From contig NZ_CP060039.1 of assembly GCF_014211915.1 (NCBI RefSeq), forward strand, positions 2,790,001-2,854,000: a stretch of DNA of 64,000 nucleotides, in the 5' to 3' direction. The notes under the pieces were generated by a model. It ran no database searches. It was not told the DNA's origin and worked only from the letters and a program-made list of their open reading frames with translations. This document shows, one piece after another, positions 1-14,689 of this stretch. The stretch is from Burkholderia cenocepacia (lineage in GTDB: Bacteria; Pseudomonadota; Gammaproteobacteria; Burkholderiales; Burkholderiaceae). Within the stretch, counting starts at the first letter, position 1; every line of letters begins with the position of its first letter. A program made the translations under genes and the position numbers.

Positions 1-162
1 CTTCTGTGCGTCCGTGAACATCGGCAGCGTCTTTTCGAGGTTGATGATGTGAATCTTGTTGCGGTGACCGAAAATGAACGGAGCCATCTTCGGGTTCCAG
101 AAGCGCGTCTGGTGACCGAAGTGGACACCCGCTTCCAGCATTTGGCGCATCGTAACTGCCAT
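1..162 (-). CDS. rpsB: 30S ribosomal protein S2, N-terminal part (cut by window edge)
   Basis: The minus-strand reading starts [20 protein letters not shown] and continues with the conserved WNPKM and [13 protein letters not shown] segments, which is the N-terminus of ribosomal protein S2. S2 binds the 30S body late in assembly together with S1. Only the first 54 codons are inside the window. The ATG at 160-162 is preceded by GTGGAGAA, a good ribosome binding site. It is transcribed away from map, and a near-consensus promoter lies about 210 bases upstream, leaving a long leader. Confidence 0.97.
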
Positions 163-541
163 GTAAATTCTCCACGAGGGTTGGGTCTTAAGCCGGCTGC
201 CGTACCGCCGCGCGACCCCGCCTCGAAGGACGTGGATTCCGCACGGACGGCACCCTGGTTGCGCCGGCTTGCGATTCGGCACGTGCGAAACGCCCGTGCC
301 GTAAGCCTTTCACCGCGATGCCGCCCCAAGATGGGGCACAACGGCAAATTTGGATATCGACTTAGCCAAAGAGTATAGCACGCGGATTTGTCCGCTCTCA
401 AGTCGCGCGGCACTTCCGCTTGCCGCGCGGCAGCTGGCCGGACAATCCGCGAAAACCCGCATCCGCGCGGCCGGCAGGGGCTGCGAGGCCCGCCATAAGG
501 TGCGATAATCCGTCAATTCACCGCATTCCAGGCATACCTCG
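163..541. other. rpsB leader and rpsB/map divergent promoter region
   Basis: There is no gene in this stretch. The left part is the presumed untranslated leader of rpsB, roughly 200 bases from the promoter at 372-401. Read on the minus strand it can fold into several GC-rich hairpins, for example GCCCCATCTTGGGGC, and a GGCACG/CGTGCC stem. S2 is known to regulate its own mRNA in other bacteria, so a leader target here is plausible but is inference. The right part should hold the map promoter; a GATAAT hexamer at 504-509 is a weak candidate. Confidence 0.55.
372..401 (-). promoter_or_regulatory. sigma-70 promoter of rpsB
   Basis: On the minus strand TTGAGA (396-401) and TATACT (372-377) are separated by 18 bases, close to the sigma-70 consensus. 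The position and direction fit rpsB. Confidence 0.75.
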
Positions 542-1357
542 ATGGCTATTACGCTCAAAAACGAACACGATATCGCGGAGATGCGCGTCGCCTGCCGTCT
601 CGCGAGCGAAGTGCTCGACTTCATCACGCCGCACGTCGTCGCGGGCGTCACGACCGCCGAACTCGACCGCCTCTGCCACGAGTTCATGCTCAACGAGCAA
701 GGCACGATCCCCGCGCCGCTGAACTACCAGCCGCCCGGCTATCCGCCGTACCCGAAGGCCACCTGCATTTCGGTCAACGACGTGATCTGCCACGGCATTC
801 CCGGCGAGAAGGTGATCAAGAACGGCGACGCGCTGAACATCGACATCACCGTGATCAAGAACGGCTACTTCGGCGACACCAGCCGGATGTTCATCGTCGG
901 CGAGGGTTCGATCCTCGCGAAGCGCCTCGTGCAGACCACCTACGAATGCATGTGGCTCGGCATCGACCAGGTCAAGCCCGGCGCGCACCTCGGCGACATC
1001 GGCTACGCGATCCAGAAGCACGCGGAGGCACAGGGCTACAGCGTCGTGCGCGAATACTGCGGCCACGGCATCGGCACGGTGTTCCACGAGGACCCGCAGG
1101 TCGTCCACTACGGTCGCCCGGGCACCGGCATCGAACTGAAGGCCGGGATGATCTTCACGATCGAGCCGATGATCAACGCCGGCAAACGCGACATCCGCAC
1201 GATGCCCGACCAGTGGACGGTCAAGACGCGCGACCGCAGCCTGTCCGCGCAGTGGGAGCACACGGTGCTCGTCACCGAAACCGGTTACGAAGTGCTGACC
1301 GTGTCGGCCGGCTCGCCGGCGCGCCCCGTATTCGCGCAACCGGCCGCCGCCGTCTGA
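542..1357 (+). CDS. map: methionine aminopeptidase, type I
   Basis: This enzyme removes the N-terminal methionine from new proteins in the cytoplasm after deformylation. The 271-residue product has the type I fold with the metal-binding residues in their usual contexts: Asp101 in NIDITVIKNG, Asp112 in YFGDTSRMF, a histidine near residue 175 in CGHGIGTVFHEDP, and glutamates in FTIEPM and QWEHTVLVTE. The length matches the family. It is divergent from rpsB, the usual neighbourhood in beta-proteobacteria, and is followed 45 bases later by glnD. Another deformylation-pathway enzyme (def) lies nearby at 5952-6484. Confidence 0.97.
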   Translation: MAITLKNEHDIAEMRVACRLASEVLDFITPHVVAGVTTAELDRLCHEFMLNEQGTIPAPLNYQPPGYPPYPKATCISVNDVICHGIPGEKVIKNGDALNIDITVIKNGYFGDTSRMFIVGEGSILAKRLVQTTYECMWLGIDQVKPGAHLGDIGYAIQKHAEAQGYSVVREYCGHGIGTVFHEDPQVVHYGRPGTGIELKAGMIFTIEPMINAGKRDIRTMPDQWTVKTRDRSLSAQWEHTVLVTETGYEVLTVSAGSPARPVFAQPAAAV

Positions 1358-1402
1358 GCGCCGTCGCGCCAGCCCTCCCCACCCGCACCTGAACGGCCGC
1401 CC

Positions 1403-3979
1403 ATGAGCGCTCACGCTGCCCCCTCGCCCGAAGCGCTGTCGCGGCGCGCCGAATTCAAGGCCGCCAAGACGGAGATGCTGGAGCGCTTTCGTCACGCGGC
1501 GAACGTCGCGTCGCTGATGCACGCGCTGTCGAAACTCACCGACGATGCATTGAAGCGCGTGTGGGACGAATGCGGGCTGCCCGCGACGCTCGCGCTCGTC
1601 GCCGTCGGCGGCTACGGGCGCGGCGAGCTCGCGCCCTATTCCGACGTCGACATTCTCGTGCTGCTGCCGGATGCGCACGACGCGGCGCTCGACGCGCGCA
1701 TCGAGCGGTTCATCGGGATGGCGTGGGATCTCGGCCTCGAGATCGGCAGCAGCGTGCGCACGGTCGCGCAGTGCATCGAGGAGGCGTCGCAGGACGTCAC
1801 GGTGCAGACCTCACTGCTGGAAGCGCGCCGCATCGTCGGCAGCACCGCGCTGTTCGAGCGCTTCACCGTGCGCTACCACGAAGCGCTCGACGCCCGCGCG
1901 TTCTTCACCGCGAAGGTGCTCGAGATGCGCCAGCGCCACGCGAAGTTCCAGGACACGCCGTACAGCCTCGAACCGAACGTGAAGGAAAGCCCCGGCGGGC
2001 TGCGCGACCTGCAGACGATCCTGTGGATCGCACGCGCGGCCGGCTTCGGCAGCAGCTGGCGCGAACTCGACACGCGCGGCCTCATCACCGACCGCGAAGC
2101 GCGCGAGCTGCGCCGCAACGAAGGCTTCCTGAAGACGCTGCGCGCGCGGCTGCACGTGATCGCCGGGCGCCGCCAGGACATGCTCGTGTTCGACCTGCAG
2201 ACGCAGGCCGCCGAGAGCTTCGGCTATCAGCCGACGCAGGCCAAGCGCGCGAGCGAGCAGTTGATGCGCCGCTACTACTGGGCCGCGAAAGCCGTCACGC
2301 AGCTCGCGACGATCCTGATCCAGAATATCGAGGCGCAGCTGTTCCCCGCGACGAGCGGCATCACGCGCGTGCTGTCGGCCGATCGCTTCGTCGAGAAACA
2401 GGGGATGCTCGAGATCGTCGACGACGGCGTGTTCGAGCGCCATCCCGACGCGATCCTCGAAGCGTTCCTGCTGTACGAAACGACCCGCGGCGTGAAAGGC
2501 CTGTCCGCCCGCACGCTGCGCGCGCTGTACAACTCGCGCGAGATCATGAACAACGCGTGGCGCCGCGATCCGCAGAACCGCGCCACGTTCATGCGGATCC
2601 TGCAGCAGCCCGAAGGCATCACGCACGCGTTCCGGCTGATGAACCAGACGAGCGTGCTCGGCCGCTATCTGCTGAATTTCCGCCGTATCGTCGGCCAGAT
2701 GCAGCACGACCTGTACCACGTGTACACGGTCGATCAGCACATCCTGATGGTGCTGCGCAACATCCGCCGCTTCGCGGTGGCCGAGCATGCGCACGAATAC
2801 CCGTTCTGCAGCCAGCTGATCGGCAACTTCGAGCGCCCGTGGGTGCTGTACGTCGCGGCGCTGTTCCACGACATCGCGAAGGGCCGCGGCGGCGATCACT
2901 CGACGCTCGGGATGGCCGACGCGCGACGCTTCTGCCGTGAGCACGGCATCGCCGGCGACGACGCGGCGCTGATCGTGTGGCTCGTCCAGCATCACCTGAC
3001 GATGAGCCAGGTCGCGCAGAAACAGGACACGAGCGACCCCGAGGTCATCAAGCGCTTCGCCGAAGTCGTCGGCAACGAGCGGTATCTCACCGCGCTCTAC
3101 CTGCTGACCGTCGCCGATATCCGCGGCACGAGCCCGAAGGTGTGGAACACCTGGAAGGGCAAGCTGCTCGAGGATCTGTACCGCATCACGCTCGCGGTGC
3201 TCGGCGGCGCGAACCCCGACGCGCATTCGGAGCTGAAGTCGCGACAGGAGCAGGCGCTCGCGCTGCTGCGCCTGGAAACCGTGCCCGACGACGCGCACCG
3301 CGCGCTGTGGGATCAGCTCGACGTCGGCTTCTTCCTGCGTCACGACGCGGCCGACATCGCGTGGCAGACGCGCGTGCTGTACCGGCACGTGAACGCCGAA
3401 ACCGCGATCGTCCGCGCGCGGCCGTCGCCGATCGGCGACGCGCTGCAGGTGCTCGTGTACGTGAAGGATCGCCCCGACCTGTTCGCGGGCATCTGCGCGT
3501 ATTTCGACCGCAACGGGCTGTCGGTGCTCGATGCGCGCGTCAGCACGACGCGGCACGGCTACGCGCTCGACAACTTCATCGTCACGCAGACCGAACGCGA
3601 CGTGCGTTACCGCGACATCGCGAATCTCGTCGAGCAGCAGCTCGCGACGCGGCTCGCCGAAACCGCATCGCTGCCGGAACCGTCAAAGGGCCGCCTGTCG
3701 AGGCTGTCCCGGACGTTTCCGATCACGCCGCGCGTCGACCTGCGGGCCGACGAGCGTGGTCAGTACTACATCCTGTCCGTGTCCGCCAACGACCGGCCGG
3801 GCCTTCTCTATTCGATCGCGCGCGTACTCGCCGAACATCGGATCGGCGTCCATGCGGCGCGGATCAATACGCTCGGCGAGCGCGTCGAAGACATCTTCCT
3901 GCTCGCGGGCGCCGGCCTGTCCGACAACCGCCTGCAGATCCAGCTCGAAACCGAATTGCTGCGTGCGATCGCAGTCTGA
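1403..3979 (+). CDS. glnD: [protein-PII] uridylyltransferase / uridylyl-removing enzyme
   Basis: GlnD senses glutamine and adds or removes UMP on PII proteins, setting nitrogen assimilation. The 858-residue product shows the full domain order: a nucleotidyltransferase motif near residue 70 (GGYGRGEL followed by SDVDILVL), an HD hydrolase near residue 488 ([14 protein letters not shown]), and two C-terminal ACT domains starting near residues 690 and 795 ([13 protein letters not shown] and [13 protein letters not shown]). The start ATGAGCGCTCAC follows map closely, suggesting co-transcription. The length is typical of the family and no key motif is missing. Confidence 0.97.
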   Translation: MSAHAAPSPEALSRRAEFKAAKTEMLERFRHAANVASLMHALSKLTDDALKRVWDECGLPATLALVAVGGYGRGELAPYSDVDILVLLPDAHDAALDARIERFIGMAWDLGLEIGSSVRTVAQCIEEASQDVTVQTSLLEARRIVGSTALFERFTVRYHEALDARAFFTAKVLEMRQRHAKFQDTPYSLEPNVKESPGGLRDLQTILWIARAAGFGSSWRELDTRGLITDREARELRRNEGFLKTLRARLHVIAGRRQDMLVFDLQTQAAESFGYQPTQAKRASEQLMRRYYWAAKAVTQLATILIQNIEAQLFPATSGITRVLSADRFVEKQGMLEIVDDGVFERHPDAILEAFLLYETTRGVKGLSARTLRALYNSREIMNNAWRRDPQNRATFMRILQQPEGITHAFRLMNQTSVLGRYLLNFRRIVGQMQHDLYHVYTVDQHILMVLRNIRRFAVAEHAHEYPFCSQLIGNFERPWVLYVAALFHDIAKGRGGDHSTLGMADARRFCREHGIAGDDAALIVWLVQHHLTMSQVAQKQDTSDPEVIKRFAEVVGNERYLTALYLLTVADIRGTSPKVWNTWKGKLLEDLYRITLAVLGGANPDAHSELKSRQEQALALLRLETVPDDAHRALWDQLDVGFFLRHDAADIAWQTRVLYRHVNAETAIVRARPSPIGDALQVLVYVKDRPDLFAGICAYFDRNGLSVLDARVSTTRHGYALDNFIVTQTERDVRYRDIANLVEQQLATRLAETASLPEPSKGRLSRLSRTFPITPRVDLRADERGQYYILSVSANDRPGLLYSIARVLAEHRIGVHAARINTLGERVEDIFLLAGAGLSDNRLQIQLETELLRAIAV

Positions 3980-3995
3980 ATGAATCCCAGCGTTT

Positions 3996-5872
3996 ATGCG
4001 CACCAAATTAACCGTCAAGAATCCGAAGCCGGCGTCGCCGACTCGCGCCCCTGTCCGCTCCGGCAGCCTCGTCGCCCGCAAGCCGGTGCGCCCCGCCGCG
4101 CCGCCCGCAGGGGATAAGCCGGCCCGCCCGAAGAAGGCGCCCGCTGCGGCCGCCGCCACCGGCGAGCGCTCGTTCAAGCCGCGTGGTGCGGCCGGCGCCG
4201 AGCGTCCGGGCGCGGATCGCGCACCGGCCAAGCGCGCCCCGCGTGACGGCGGCGCCGAGCGTGGCGCGCGCGCGCCGTATCGCGACAATGCGGCCGGTGA
4301 AGGTGCGAAGCGCAGTTTCGGCGATCGCCGCACGTCGTCCGATCGGCCGCCTCGCCGTGGCGATGACGATGCGCGGCCGCGTCGCGCGGGTGGCGAAGGC
4401 AGCACACGCGCGCCCTATCGCGATAACGCATCCGGCGAAGGCGCGAAGCGCAGCTTCGGCGACCGCCGCACGTCGTCCGATCGTCCGCCGCGCCGTGATG
4501 ACGATGCACGTCCGCGCCGCGCAGGCGCCGACGAAGGCAAGCGCCCGTCCTATCGCGACAACGCATCCGGCGAAGGCGCAAAACGCAGCTTCGGCGACCG
4601 CCGCACGTCGTCCGATCGTCCGCCGCGCCGTGATGACGATGCACGTCCGCGCCGCGCAGGCGCCGACGAAGGCAAGCGCCCGTCCTATCGCGACAACGCG
4701 GCTGGCGAAGGCGCGAAACGCAGCTATGGCGACCGCCGTCCGTCGTCCGATCGCCCGCCCCGCCGTGATGACGACACGCGTCCGCGCCGTGCAGCAGGTG
4801 GCGACGACAGCAAGCGCCCGTCCTACCGCGACAAGCCCGCTGGCGAAGGGGCGAAGCGCAGCTTCGGCGACCGCCGCACGTCGTCTGATCGCCCCCGCGC
4901 CGCAATGATGACGATGCGCGGCCGCGTCGTGCCGGTGCCGACGAAGGCAAGCGCCCGTCCTACCGCGACAAGCCCGCCGGCGATGGCGCGAAGCGCAGCT
5001 TCGGCGACCGTCCGGCCCGCCCCGCGCGCGATGGCGAGCGCCGTTCGTTCGGCGCGGTGAAGACCGCGCAACCCGTCAAGCGCGCGGCGGCCGACGTCGA
5101 CTACGGCGACGAAACGGGCCTGCTGCGCCTGTCGAAGCGGATGTCCGAACTCGGCATGTGCTCGCGCCGCGAAGCCGACGAATGGATCGAAAAGGGCTGG
5201 GTGCTCGTCGACGGCGAACGCATCGACACGCTCGGCACCAAGGTGCGCGCCGACCAGAAGATCGAGATCGACGAGCGTGCGAGCGCCGCGCAGGCCGCGC
5301 AAGTGACGATCCTCCTGCACAAGCCGGTCGGCTACGTATCGGGCCAAGCGGAAGACGGCTACGAGCCGGCGGCCGTGCTGATCACGCGCGCGAACCGCTG
5401 GAGCGGCGACCATTCGCCGGTGCGCTTCTCCCCGCAACACCTGCATGCACTCGCACCGGCCGGCCGTCTCGACATCGACTCCACCGGCCTGCTCGTGCTG
5501 ACGCAAAACGGCGTGATCGCGAAGCAGTTGATCGGCGAACAGTCAGACATCGACAAGGAATACCTGGTGCGCGTGCGCTTCGGCGAGCGACTGATCGACA
5601 TCGACCAGCACTTCCCGGCGGAATCGCTCGCGAAGCTGCGCCACGGCCTTGAGCTCGACGGCGTCGCGCTGAAGCCCGCGCTGGTGAGCTGGCAGAACGG
5701 CGAGCAGTTGCGCTTCGTGTTGCGCGAAGGCAAGAAGCGCCAGATCCGCCGCATGTGCGAACTGGTCGGCCTCGACGTGATCGGCCTGAAACGCGTGCGC
5801 ATGGGTCGCGTGATGCTCGGCGCGCTGCCGCAAGGCCAATGGCGCTATCTGTCCGCCGACGAGACGTTCTGA
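3996..5872 (+). pseudogene. 23S rRNA pseudouridine synthase (RsuA/RluB/RluF family) with RG-rich repeat extension, frameshifted
   Basis: The gene starts at ATG 3996 and runs in one frame through an Arg/Gly/Asp-rich repeat region to about 4890, where the frame breaks. The catalytic part continues in another frame to 5872. That part has an S4 RNA-binding domain (RLSKRMSELGMCSRREADEW), the catalytic aspartate in GRLDIDSTGLLVLT, and the C-terminal motif [14 protein letters not shown]. The C run at 4892-4896 has five C; six would restore DRPPRRNDDD and a continuous 625-residue protein. A GTG at 5057 could give a 271-residue enzyme without the repeats. The break is probably a sequencing artefact rather than a dead gene. 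The exact subfamily (RluB, RluF or RsuA) is unresolved. Confidence 0.85.
4276..4990 (+). repeat. 135-bp coding tandem repeats (RG/D-rich, about five units)
   Basis: Units of about 135-138 bases recur with starts near 4276, 4416, 4551, 4686 and 4824, and a partial unit begins near 4961. Each encodes about 45 residues built around YRDNASGEGAKRSFGDRR, TSSDRPPRRDDDARPRR and ADEGKRPSY. The two units starting at 4416 and 4551 are almost identical in DNA, implying recent duplication. The composition predicts a disordered, highly charged, probably RNA-binding tail on the N-terminal side of the pseudouridine synthase. The penultimate unit holds the frameshift. Confidence 0.85.
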
Positions 5873-5898
5873 CCGTAGGCGCACCCGGTGCGCGATCC

Positions 5899-5932
5899 AA
5901 TGAAAAAGCCCGCTCAAGCGGGCTTTTTCATT
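5899..5932. terminator. bidirectional intrinsic terminator
   Basis: A perfect 15-bp stem AATGAAAAAGCCCGC with loop TCAA and the complementary arm is flanked by A and T runs. It sits between the convergent pseudouridine synthase gene and def and serves both. Confidence 0.9.
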
Positions 5933-5951
5933 TTCGCGGAAGCGCGGACGA

Positions 5952-10010
<4,059 letters not shown>

Positions 10011-10095
10011 GCACGCTCCATCAGCAATTCTTTTTCGTCGGGACCGCGAACGGGCGCTCGTGCGCCGCGCGAACGCGGTCCGGTTTCGTCAAACG

Positions 10096-13000
10096 TCAAT
10101 TCTGGGCAAAACCCGCGGCGGTTTCCATGTCCACCGCCACGATCCGCGACACGCCCTGCTCCTGCATCGTCACGCCGATCAGCTGCTGCGCCATTTCCAT
10201 CGCGATCTTGTTGTGCGAGATGAACAGGAACTGCGTCTTGTCCGACATCGCGCGCACGAGATTCGCGAAACGCTCGGTGTTCGCATCGTCCAGCGGCGCG
10301 TCGACCTCGTCGAGCAGACAGAACGGCGCCGGGTTCAGCTGGAACATCGCGAACACGAGCGCGGTCGCGGTCAGCGCCTTCTCGCCGCCCGACAGCAGGT
10401 GAATCGTCGCGTTCTTCTTGCCCGGCGGCTGCGCCATCACCTGCACGCCGGCATCGAGAATCTCGTCGCCCGTCATGATCAGCTTCGCCTGGCCGCCGCC
10501 GAACAGGCGCGGGAACAGGTCGCTGAAATGACGGTTGACCTCGTCGAAGGTGCCCTGCAGCAGCGTGCGGGTTTCCTGGTCGATCTTGTGGATCGCGTCC
10601 TCGAGCGTCGTGATCGCGTCGATCAGGTCGGCCGATTGCGCGTCGAGGAACACCTTGCGCTCGCTCGCGGCCTTCAGCTCGTCGAGCGCGGCCATGTTCA
10701 CCGGGCCAAGCGCGTTGATCGCGTTGTTCAGGCGCGTGACTTCGCCCTGCAGGTACGACGGCTTGAGATCCGGCGTCAACTTCGCGGCCAGCGCGGTTTC
10801 GTCGACCTCGGCGGCTGCGAGCTGCTCGGCGAACTGCTCGACGGCCAGGCGCGCGGCCTGCTCCTTCAGCTGCAGTTCGGTGATGCGGTCGCGCAGCGGC
10901 TGCAGCGAACGCTCGGCGACGAGCCGCTGCTCGTCCGACGCGCGCAGCTTCGCGGTCAGGTCGTCGAGCTCGATCCGCGCGGCCTGCAGCGCTTCTTCCT
11001 TCGCCGCGCGAATTTCGAGCGCGTCCTGCAGGCCCGTGTGCGCGGTCTGCTCGTTGATCGTCTCGAGTTCGGCGCGCGCGTCTTCCAGCGACACGGCGAC
11101 GCGCTCGCTCTGTTCGTGCGCGACCTGGATCGTGCGCTTGAGCTCGTCGATCCGGGTCACCGCGTTGCGGGCGGCGAAGCGCGCGTCGTTCGCGCCGCGC
11201 TCCAGGTCGCGCGCTTCCTGACGCGCCTGCGTCAGCGATTCGTCGAGCGACTCGAACGCGAGCTGGTTGTCCTCGAAGCGCGCCTGCAGTTCGGCGAGCT
11301 CGCCGTCGAAGCGCTCGAAACTCGCTTCCGACTCCGCGCGCAATGCACGCTGCTCTTCGATCTGCGCGCCGATTTCCTCGAGTTCCTCGCGGATCTGCGT
11401 GCTGCGCTGCGTATAGCGTTCGTGCGCCTGGGCGAGCTTGAGCACGTCCATCTGCAGCGCATGCACGCGCTGCGTCGCGCGTTCGGCCTGCGCGCGCACG
11501 TCGCCGAGCGCCTGCGTGGCCTGCGTGTGCGCGGCTTCCGCCCGCACGGCAGCCGTGCGCGCCTCGTCGGCGAGCAGCGCCTGCGCCCGCACCTGGCGCG
11601 TCAGGTTTTCGATTTCCTGCTGGCGGGCCAGCATCCCGGCCTGCTCCGAATCGGCGGCGTACAGCTGCACGCCGACGCGCGTGACGATATGGCCGGCCTT
11701 GACGACGAACGCGCCGCCTGCCGGCAACTGCGTGCGCGTCGCGAGCGCCTGCGCGACGTCGTCGGCCACGTAGACGTTGCCGAGCCAGTCGTTCAGCACC
11801 GCGCGGATGCCCGCGTCGTCGATGCGCACCAGCGACAGCACCGGCCGCAGCCCTGCCACCGCGGCGGGCGGCTCACCGGCCGCCGGCGGCGCGTAGAACG
11901 CGAGCTTCGCGGGCGGCGCATCGGTCGCGAATGCCTTCACCCAGTCGAGATTCGATACTTCGAGCGCGGCGAGACGCTCGCGCAGCACGGCCTCGAGCGC
12001 CGCTTCCCAGCCGGCCTCGACGTGCAGCTTCTTCCACAGACGCGGCAGCGCGCCGAGCTCGTGCTTGTCGAGCCACGGCTGGATCTTGCCTTCGGTCTGC
12101 ACGTTTTCCTGCAACTGCTTCAGCGCGGCGAGGCGCGCTTCGAGCTGGTGGATCTGCGCGGCTTCGGCCTGCACGCGCTCCTGCGCGGCGCGGCGCTCGC
12201 CGTCGAGGCGCGGCACCGTTTCCTGCGCGTCGGCGAGGCGCGCCTGCGCTTCAGCGAGAATCTCTTCCTGCTCGGCCAGTTGCATGCGCAGCTCTTCGAG
12301 CTGCGTTTCGTCCGGCGCGTCGAGCCCGCCCGCTTCGCTCTTCAGGCGCTCGTGGCGCTGCTGAAGCTGCTGGAGCTGCTGATCGGCGTTGCGCTGGTGC
12401 GCGGCCTCGAGCTTCAGCGACTGCTCGGTCTGCGCGATCCGCGCGCGCTCGTCGTTGAGCTGCGCCTGCGCGTCGCGCCACTTCGCTTCGAGCGCCGGCA
12501 GCGCATCGTGCTTCGCGGCCGCGTTGTCTTCGGCGAGCGCGGCCTTCTCGTCGGCCATCGCGCGCGCCTCTTCGGCTTCCTCGAGCTCGTCCTGCGACTT
12601 CTCGGCCTGCGCGCGCCACTGCTCGCGCTGCGCATTCAGCGCGGCGATCTGCGCCTGCACGCGGTTGCGCGATTCGACGATGAACTTGATCTCGGCTTCG
12701 AGGCGGCTCACCTCGGCGTTCGCCTCGTAGAGCGCACCCTGCGCGCCCTGCATCGCGTCGCTCGCCGAATAGTGCGCGACCCGCAGCGTCTCGAGTTGCG
12801 CCTCGACTTCGCGCAGTTTCGCCGTCTGCGCCTCGAGGTCGATCTGCGCCTGCTCGATCGCGCGCTGCTGCTTCTGCTGCTCGCCGGCGGCCTCGTTCTT
12901 GCGCAGCAGCCACAACAGGCGCTGCTTCTCCTCGCCGTCGGCGACGAGTTCCTTGTACTTGGTCGCGACCACCGCCTGCGCCTCGAGCTTTTCGAGGTTC

Positions 13001-13608
13001 GCGCCGAGTTCGCGGACGATGTCCTCGACGCGCGTCAGGTTCTCGCGCGTGTCGTGCAGGCGGTTCTCGGTTTCGCGGCGACGTTCCTTGTACTTCGACA
13101 CGCCGGCGGCTTCCTCGAGGAACACGCGCAGCTCTTCCGGCTTCGCCTCGATGATCCGCGCGATCATGCCCTGCCCGATGATCGCGTATGCACGCGGCCC
13201 GAGGCCGGTGCCGAGGAAGATGTCCTGGATGTCGCGGCGGCGCGCCGGCAGGTTGTTGATGTAGTAGCTCGACGTGCCGTCGCGCGTCAGCACGCGCTTC
13301 ACGGCGATTTCGCCGTACTGGCCCCACTGCCCGGCCGCGCGGCCGTCGGAGTTGTCGAAGATCAGTTCGACGCTGGCCCGGCTGCCGGGCTTGCGGGCGG
13401 TCGAACCGTTGAAGATCACGTCCTGCATCGATTCGCCGCGCAGCTCGGAGGCGCGCGACTCGCCGAGCACCCAGCGCACGGCATCGATGATGTTGGACTT
13501 GCCGCATCCGTTCGGGCCGACCACGCCGACAAGCTGGCCCGGAACCTGGAAATGCGTGGGATCGACGAAGGATTTGAAGCCAGCGAGTTTGATCGAGCTC
13601 AGACGCAC
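10096..13608 (-). CDS. smc: chromosome segregation protein SMC
   Basis: SMC is the condensin ATPase that organises and helps segregate the chromosome. The 1170-residue protein has Walker A (GPNGCGKSNIID) near residue 32, a long coiled coil, a hinge around 520-650, a second coiled coil, the ABC signature LLSGGEKALTA and Walker B FCLLDEVDAPLDDA near the C-terminus. The start is GTG at 13608, giving VRLSSIKLAGFKSFVDPTHF; readings that begin further upstream add about 67 residues unlike any SMC. The length agrees with beta-proteobacterial SMC. No scpA or scpB is in the window. Confidence 0.97.
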   Translation of the reverse strand: MRLSSIKLAGFKSFVDPTHFQVPGQLVGVVGPNGCGKSNIIDAVRWVLGESRASELRGESMQDVIFNGSTARKPGSRASVELIFDNSDGRAAGQWGQYGEIAVKRVLTRDGTSSYYINNLPARRRDIQDIFLGTGLGPRAYAIIGQGMIARIIEAKPEELRVFLEEAAGVSKYKERRRETENRLHDTRENLTRVEDIVRELGANLEKLEAQAVVATKYKELVADGEEKQRLLWLLRKNEAAGEQQKQQRAIEQAQIDLEAQTAKLREVEAQLETLRVAHYSASDAMQGAQGALYEANAEVSRLEAEIKFIVESRNRVQAQIAALNAQREQWRAQAEKSQDELEEAEEARAMADEKAALAEDNAAAKHDALPALEAKWRDAQAQLNDERARIAQTEQSLKLEAAHQRNADQQLQQLQQRHERLKSEAGGLDAPDETQLEELRMQLAEQEEILAEAQARLADAQETVPRLDGERRAAQERVQAEAAQIHQLEARLAALKQLQENVQTEGKIQPWLDKHELGALPRLWKKLHVEAGWEAALEAVLRERLAALEVSNLDWVKAFATDAPPAKLAFYAPPAAGEPPAAVAGLRPVLSLVRIDDAGIRAVLNDWLGNVYVADDVAQALATRTQLPAGGAFVVKAGHIVTRVGVQLYAADSEQAGMLARQQEIENLTRQVRAQALLADEARTAAVRAEAAHTQATQALGDVRAQAERATQRVHALQMDVLKLAQAHERYTQRSTQIREELEEIGAQIEEQRALRAESEASFERFDGELAELQARFEDNQLAFESLDESLTQARQEARDLERGANDARFAARNAVTRIDELKRTIQVAHEQSERVAVSLEDARAELETINEQTAHTGLQDALEIRAAKEEALQAARIELDDLTAKLRASDEQRLVAERSLQPLRDRITELQLKEQAARLAVEQFAEQLAAAEVDETALAAKLTPDLKPSYLQGEVTRLNNAINALGPVNMAALDELKAASERKVFLDAQSADLIDAITTLEDAIHKIDQETRTLLQGTFDEVNRHFSDLFPRLFGGGQAKLIMTGDEILDAGVQVMAQPPGKKNATIHLLSGGEKALTATALVFAMFQLNPAPFCLLDEVDAPLDDANTERFANLVRAMSDKTQFLFISHNKIAMEMAQQLIGVTMQEQGVSRIVAVDMETAAGFAQN

Positions 13609-13747
13609 GGCGGTATCGGATGTGAAGAAGGTGTGAAACGGACGGGGCCGCACGGCGCGGGGCCGGAGAGCCCCTGCGCGCCACGCGCCCCGGAATTCAA
13701 AAACGGGGCCGCGCGCATCCAGCGTTGGGCCCCGCAAACGGCTTCCA

Positions 13748-14689
13748 TCATACCATCGCGCGTGTGCCGTCCCGACCGTCGCCGGGTTTGTCCGGTGCCG
13801 GCGCGGCACGATGGACCCGGCTCGACAGCAACGTCGCGAGCACGATGCACGCGCCGCCCGCCCACTCGCGCGCGCTCGGCAGCTCGTTCGCGAACACCCA
13901 CGCCGACAGCGCGGTGATCACGATCTCGAACAGCATGATGATCGACGCGCGGTTCGCCGGCACGCGCGCGAGACCGTACTGCACGAGCAGGTTGTTCGAC
14001 GCCATCGTCACGCCGATCGCCGCGATGATCAGTGCGGCCACGCCCAGTTGGCCGCTCGCCGGCGCGGCCGGCAGCCCTTCGAACAGCGACGCGATCGCGC
14101 CGAACACGGCCGCGCCGCCGAACAGCGTCGCGGTGCGCATTTCCGCGCGCATGTCCGGCAGCTCGCGGCTCGCCTTGATCACCAGCACGTTGCTCATCGC
14201 AAAGCTCAGCCCGGCCGCGAGGCCGGCCCATTCGGCCGGGTTGGCGGGCAGCGGCAAACCGAGCGCCGGCGACCACAGCATCAGCATCGCGCCGCCGATC
14301 GACAGCGCCGCGAGCCCCGCGCCGGCCCAGGTCAGCCGCTCGCGCAGCAGGAAGTGCGCGTAGATCGCGGTCCAGGCCGGCGTCAGGTAGAACAGCAGCA
14401 TCACGCGCAGCACCTCGCCGTGGATCGTGCCCCATACGAACCCGAGATTCGTCACGCCGGCCGTCACCGCGATACCCGGCAGCACCCAGTGCCAGCGCAG
14501 CGTCGCGATCGTGCGGTGCCGCGCGACGATCACGAACAGGAAGGCGACGAGACTCGTCAGCGCGCTGGCCAGCGTGCCCGTCACGCCGAGCGACGCGAGG
14601 ATCCGCAGCGGATACCAGATCAGGCCCCATACCGACGCGCCGATCAGGATGGCCAGCGTCGGCAGGCTGCCGCGTACCGCGTTGTTCAT
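13748..14689 (-). CDS. EamA/DMT-family transporter, substrate unknown
   Basis: This is a 313-residue inner-membrane protein with about ten hydrophobic segments arranged as two EamA repeats, for example LAILIGASVWGLIWYPLRIL at the start and LFEIVITALSAWVFANELPS in the second half, ending in the typical short basic tail. The family exports small metabolites such as amino acids and includes RhaT and RarD. The sequence does not tell the substrate. It is upstream of smc on the same strand, 139 bases away, and divergent from dapC. Confidence 0.88.
   Translation of the reverse strand: MNNAVRGSLPTLAILIGASVWGLIWYPLRILASLGVTGTLASALTSLVAFLFVIVARHRTIATLRWHWVLPGIAVTAGVTNLGFVWGTIHGEVLRVMLLFYLTPAWTAIYAHFLLRERLTWAGAGLAALSIGGAMLMLWSPALGLPLPANPAEWAGLAAGLSFAMSNVLVIKASRELPDMRAEMRTATLFGGAAVFGAIASLFEGLPAAPASGQLGVAALIIAAIGVTMASNNLLVQYGLARVPANRASIIMLFEIVITALSAWVFANELPSAREWAGGACIVLATLLSSRVHRAAPAPDKPGDGRDGTRAMV

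Noticed and set aside
4892..4896. Programmed ribosomal frameshifting in the pseudouridine synthase
   Set aside because: The run is short, there is no obvious stimulatory element, and four similar breaks occur in unrelated genes, so an artefact is simpler.
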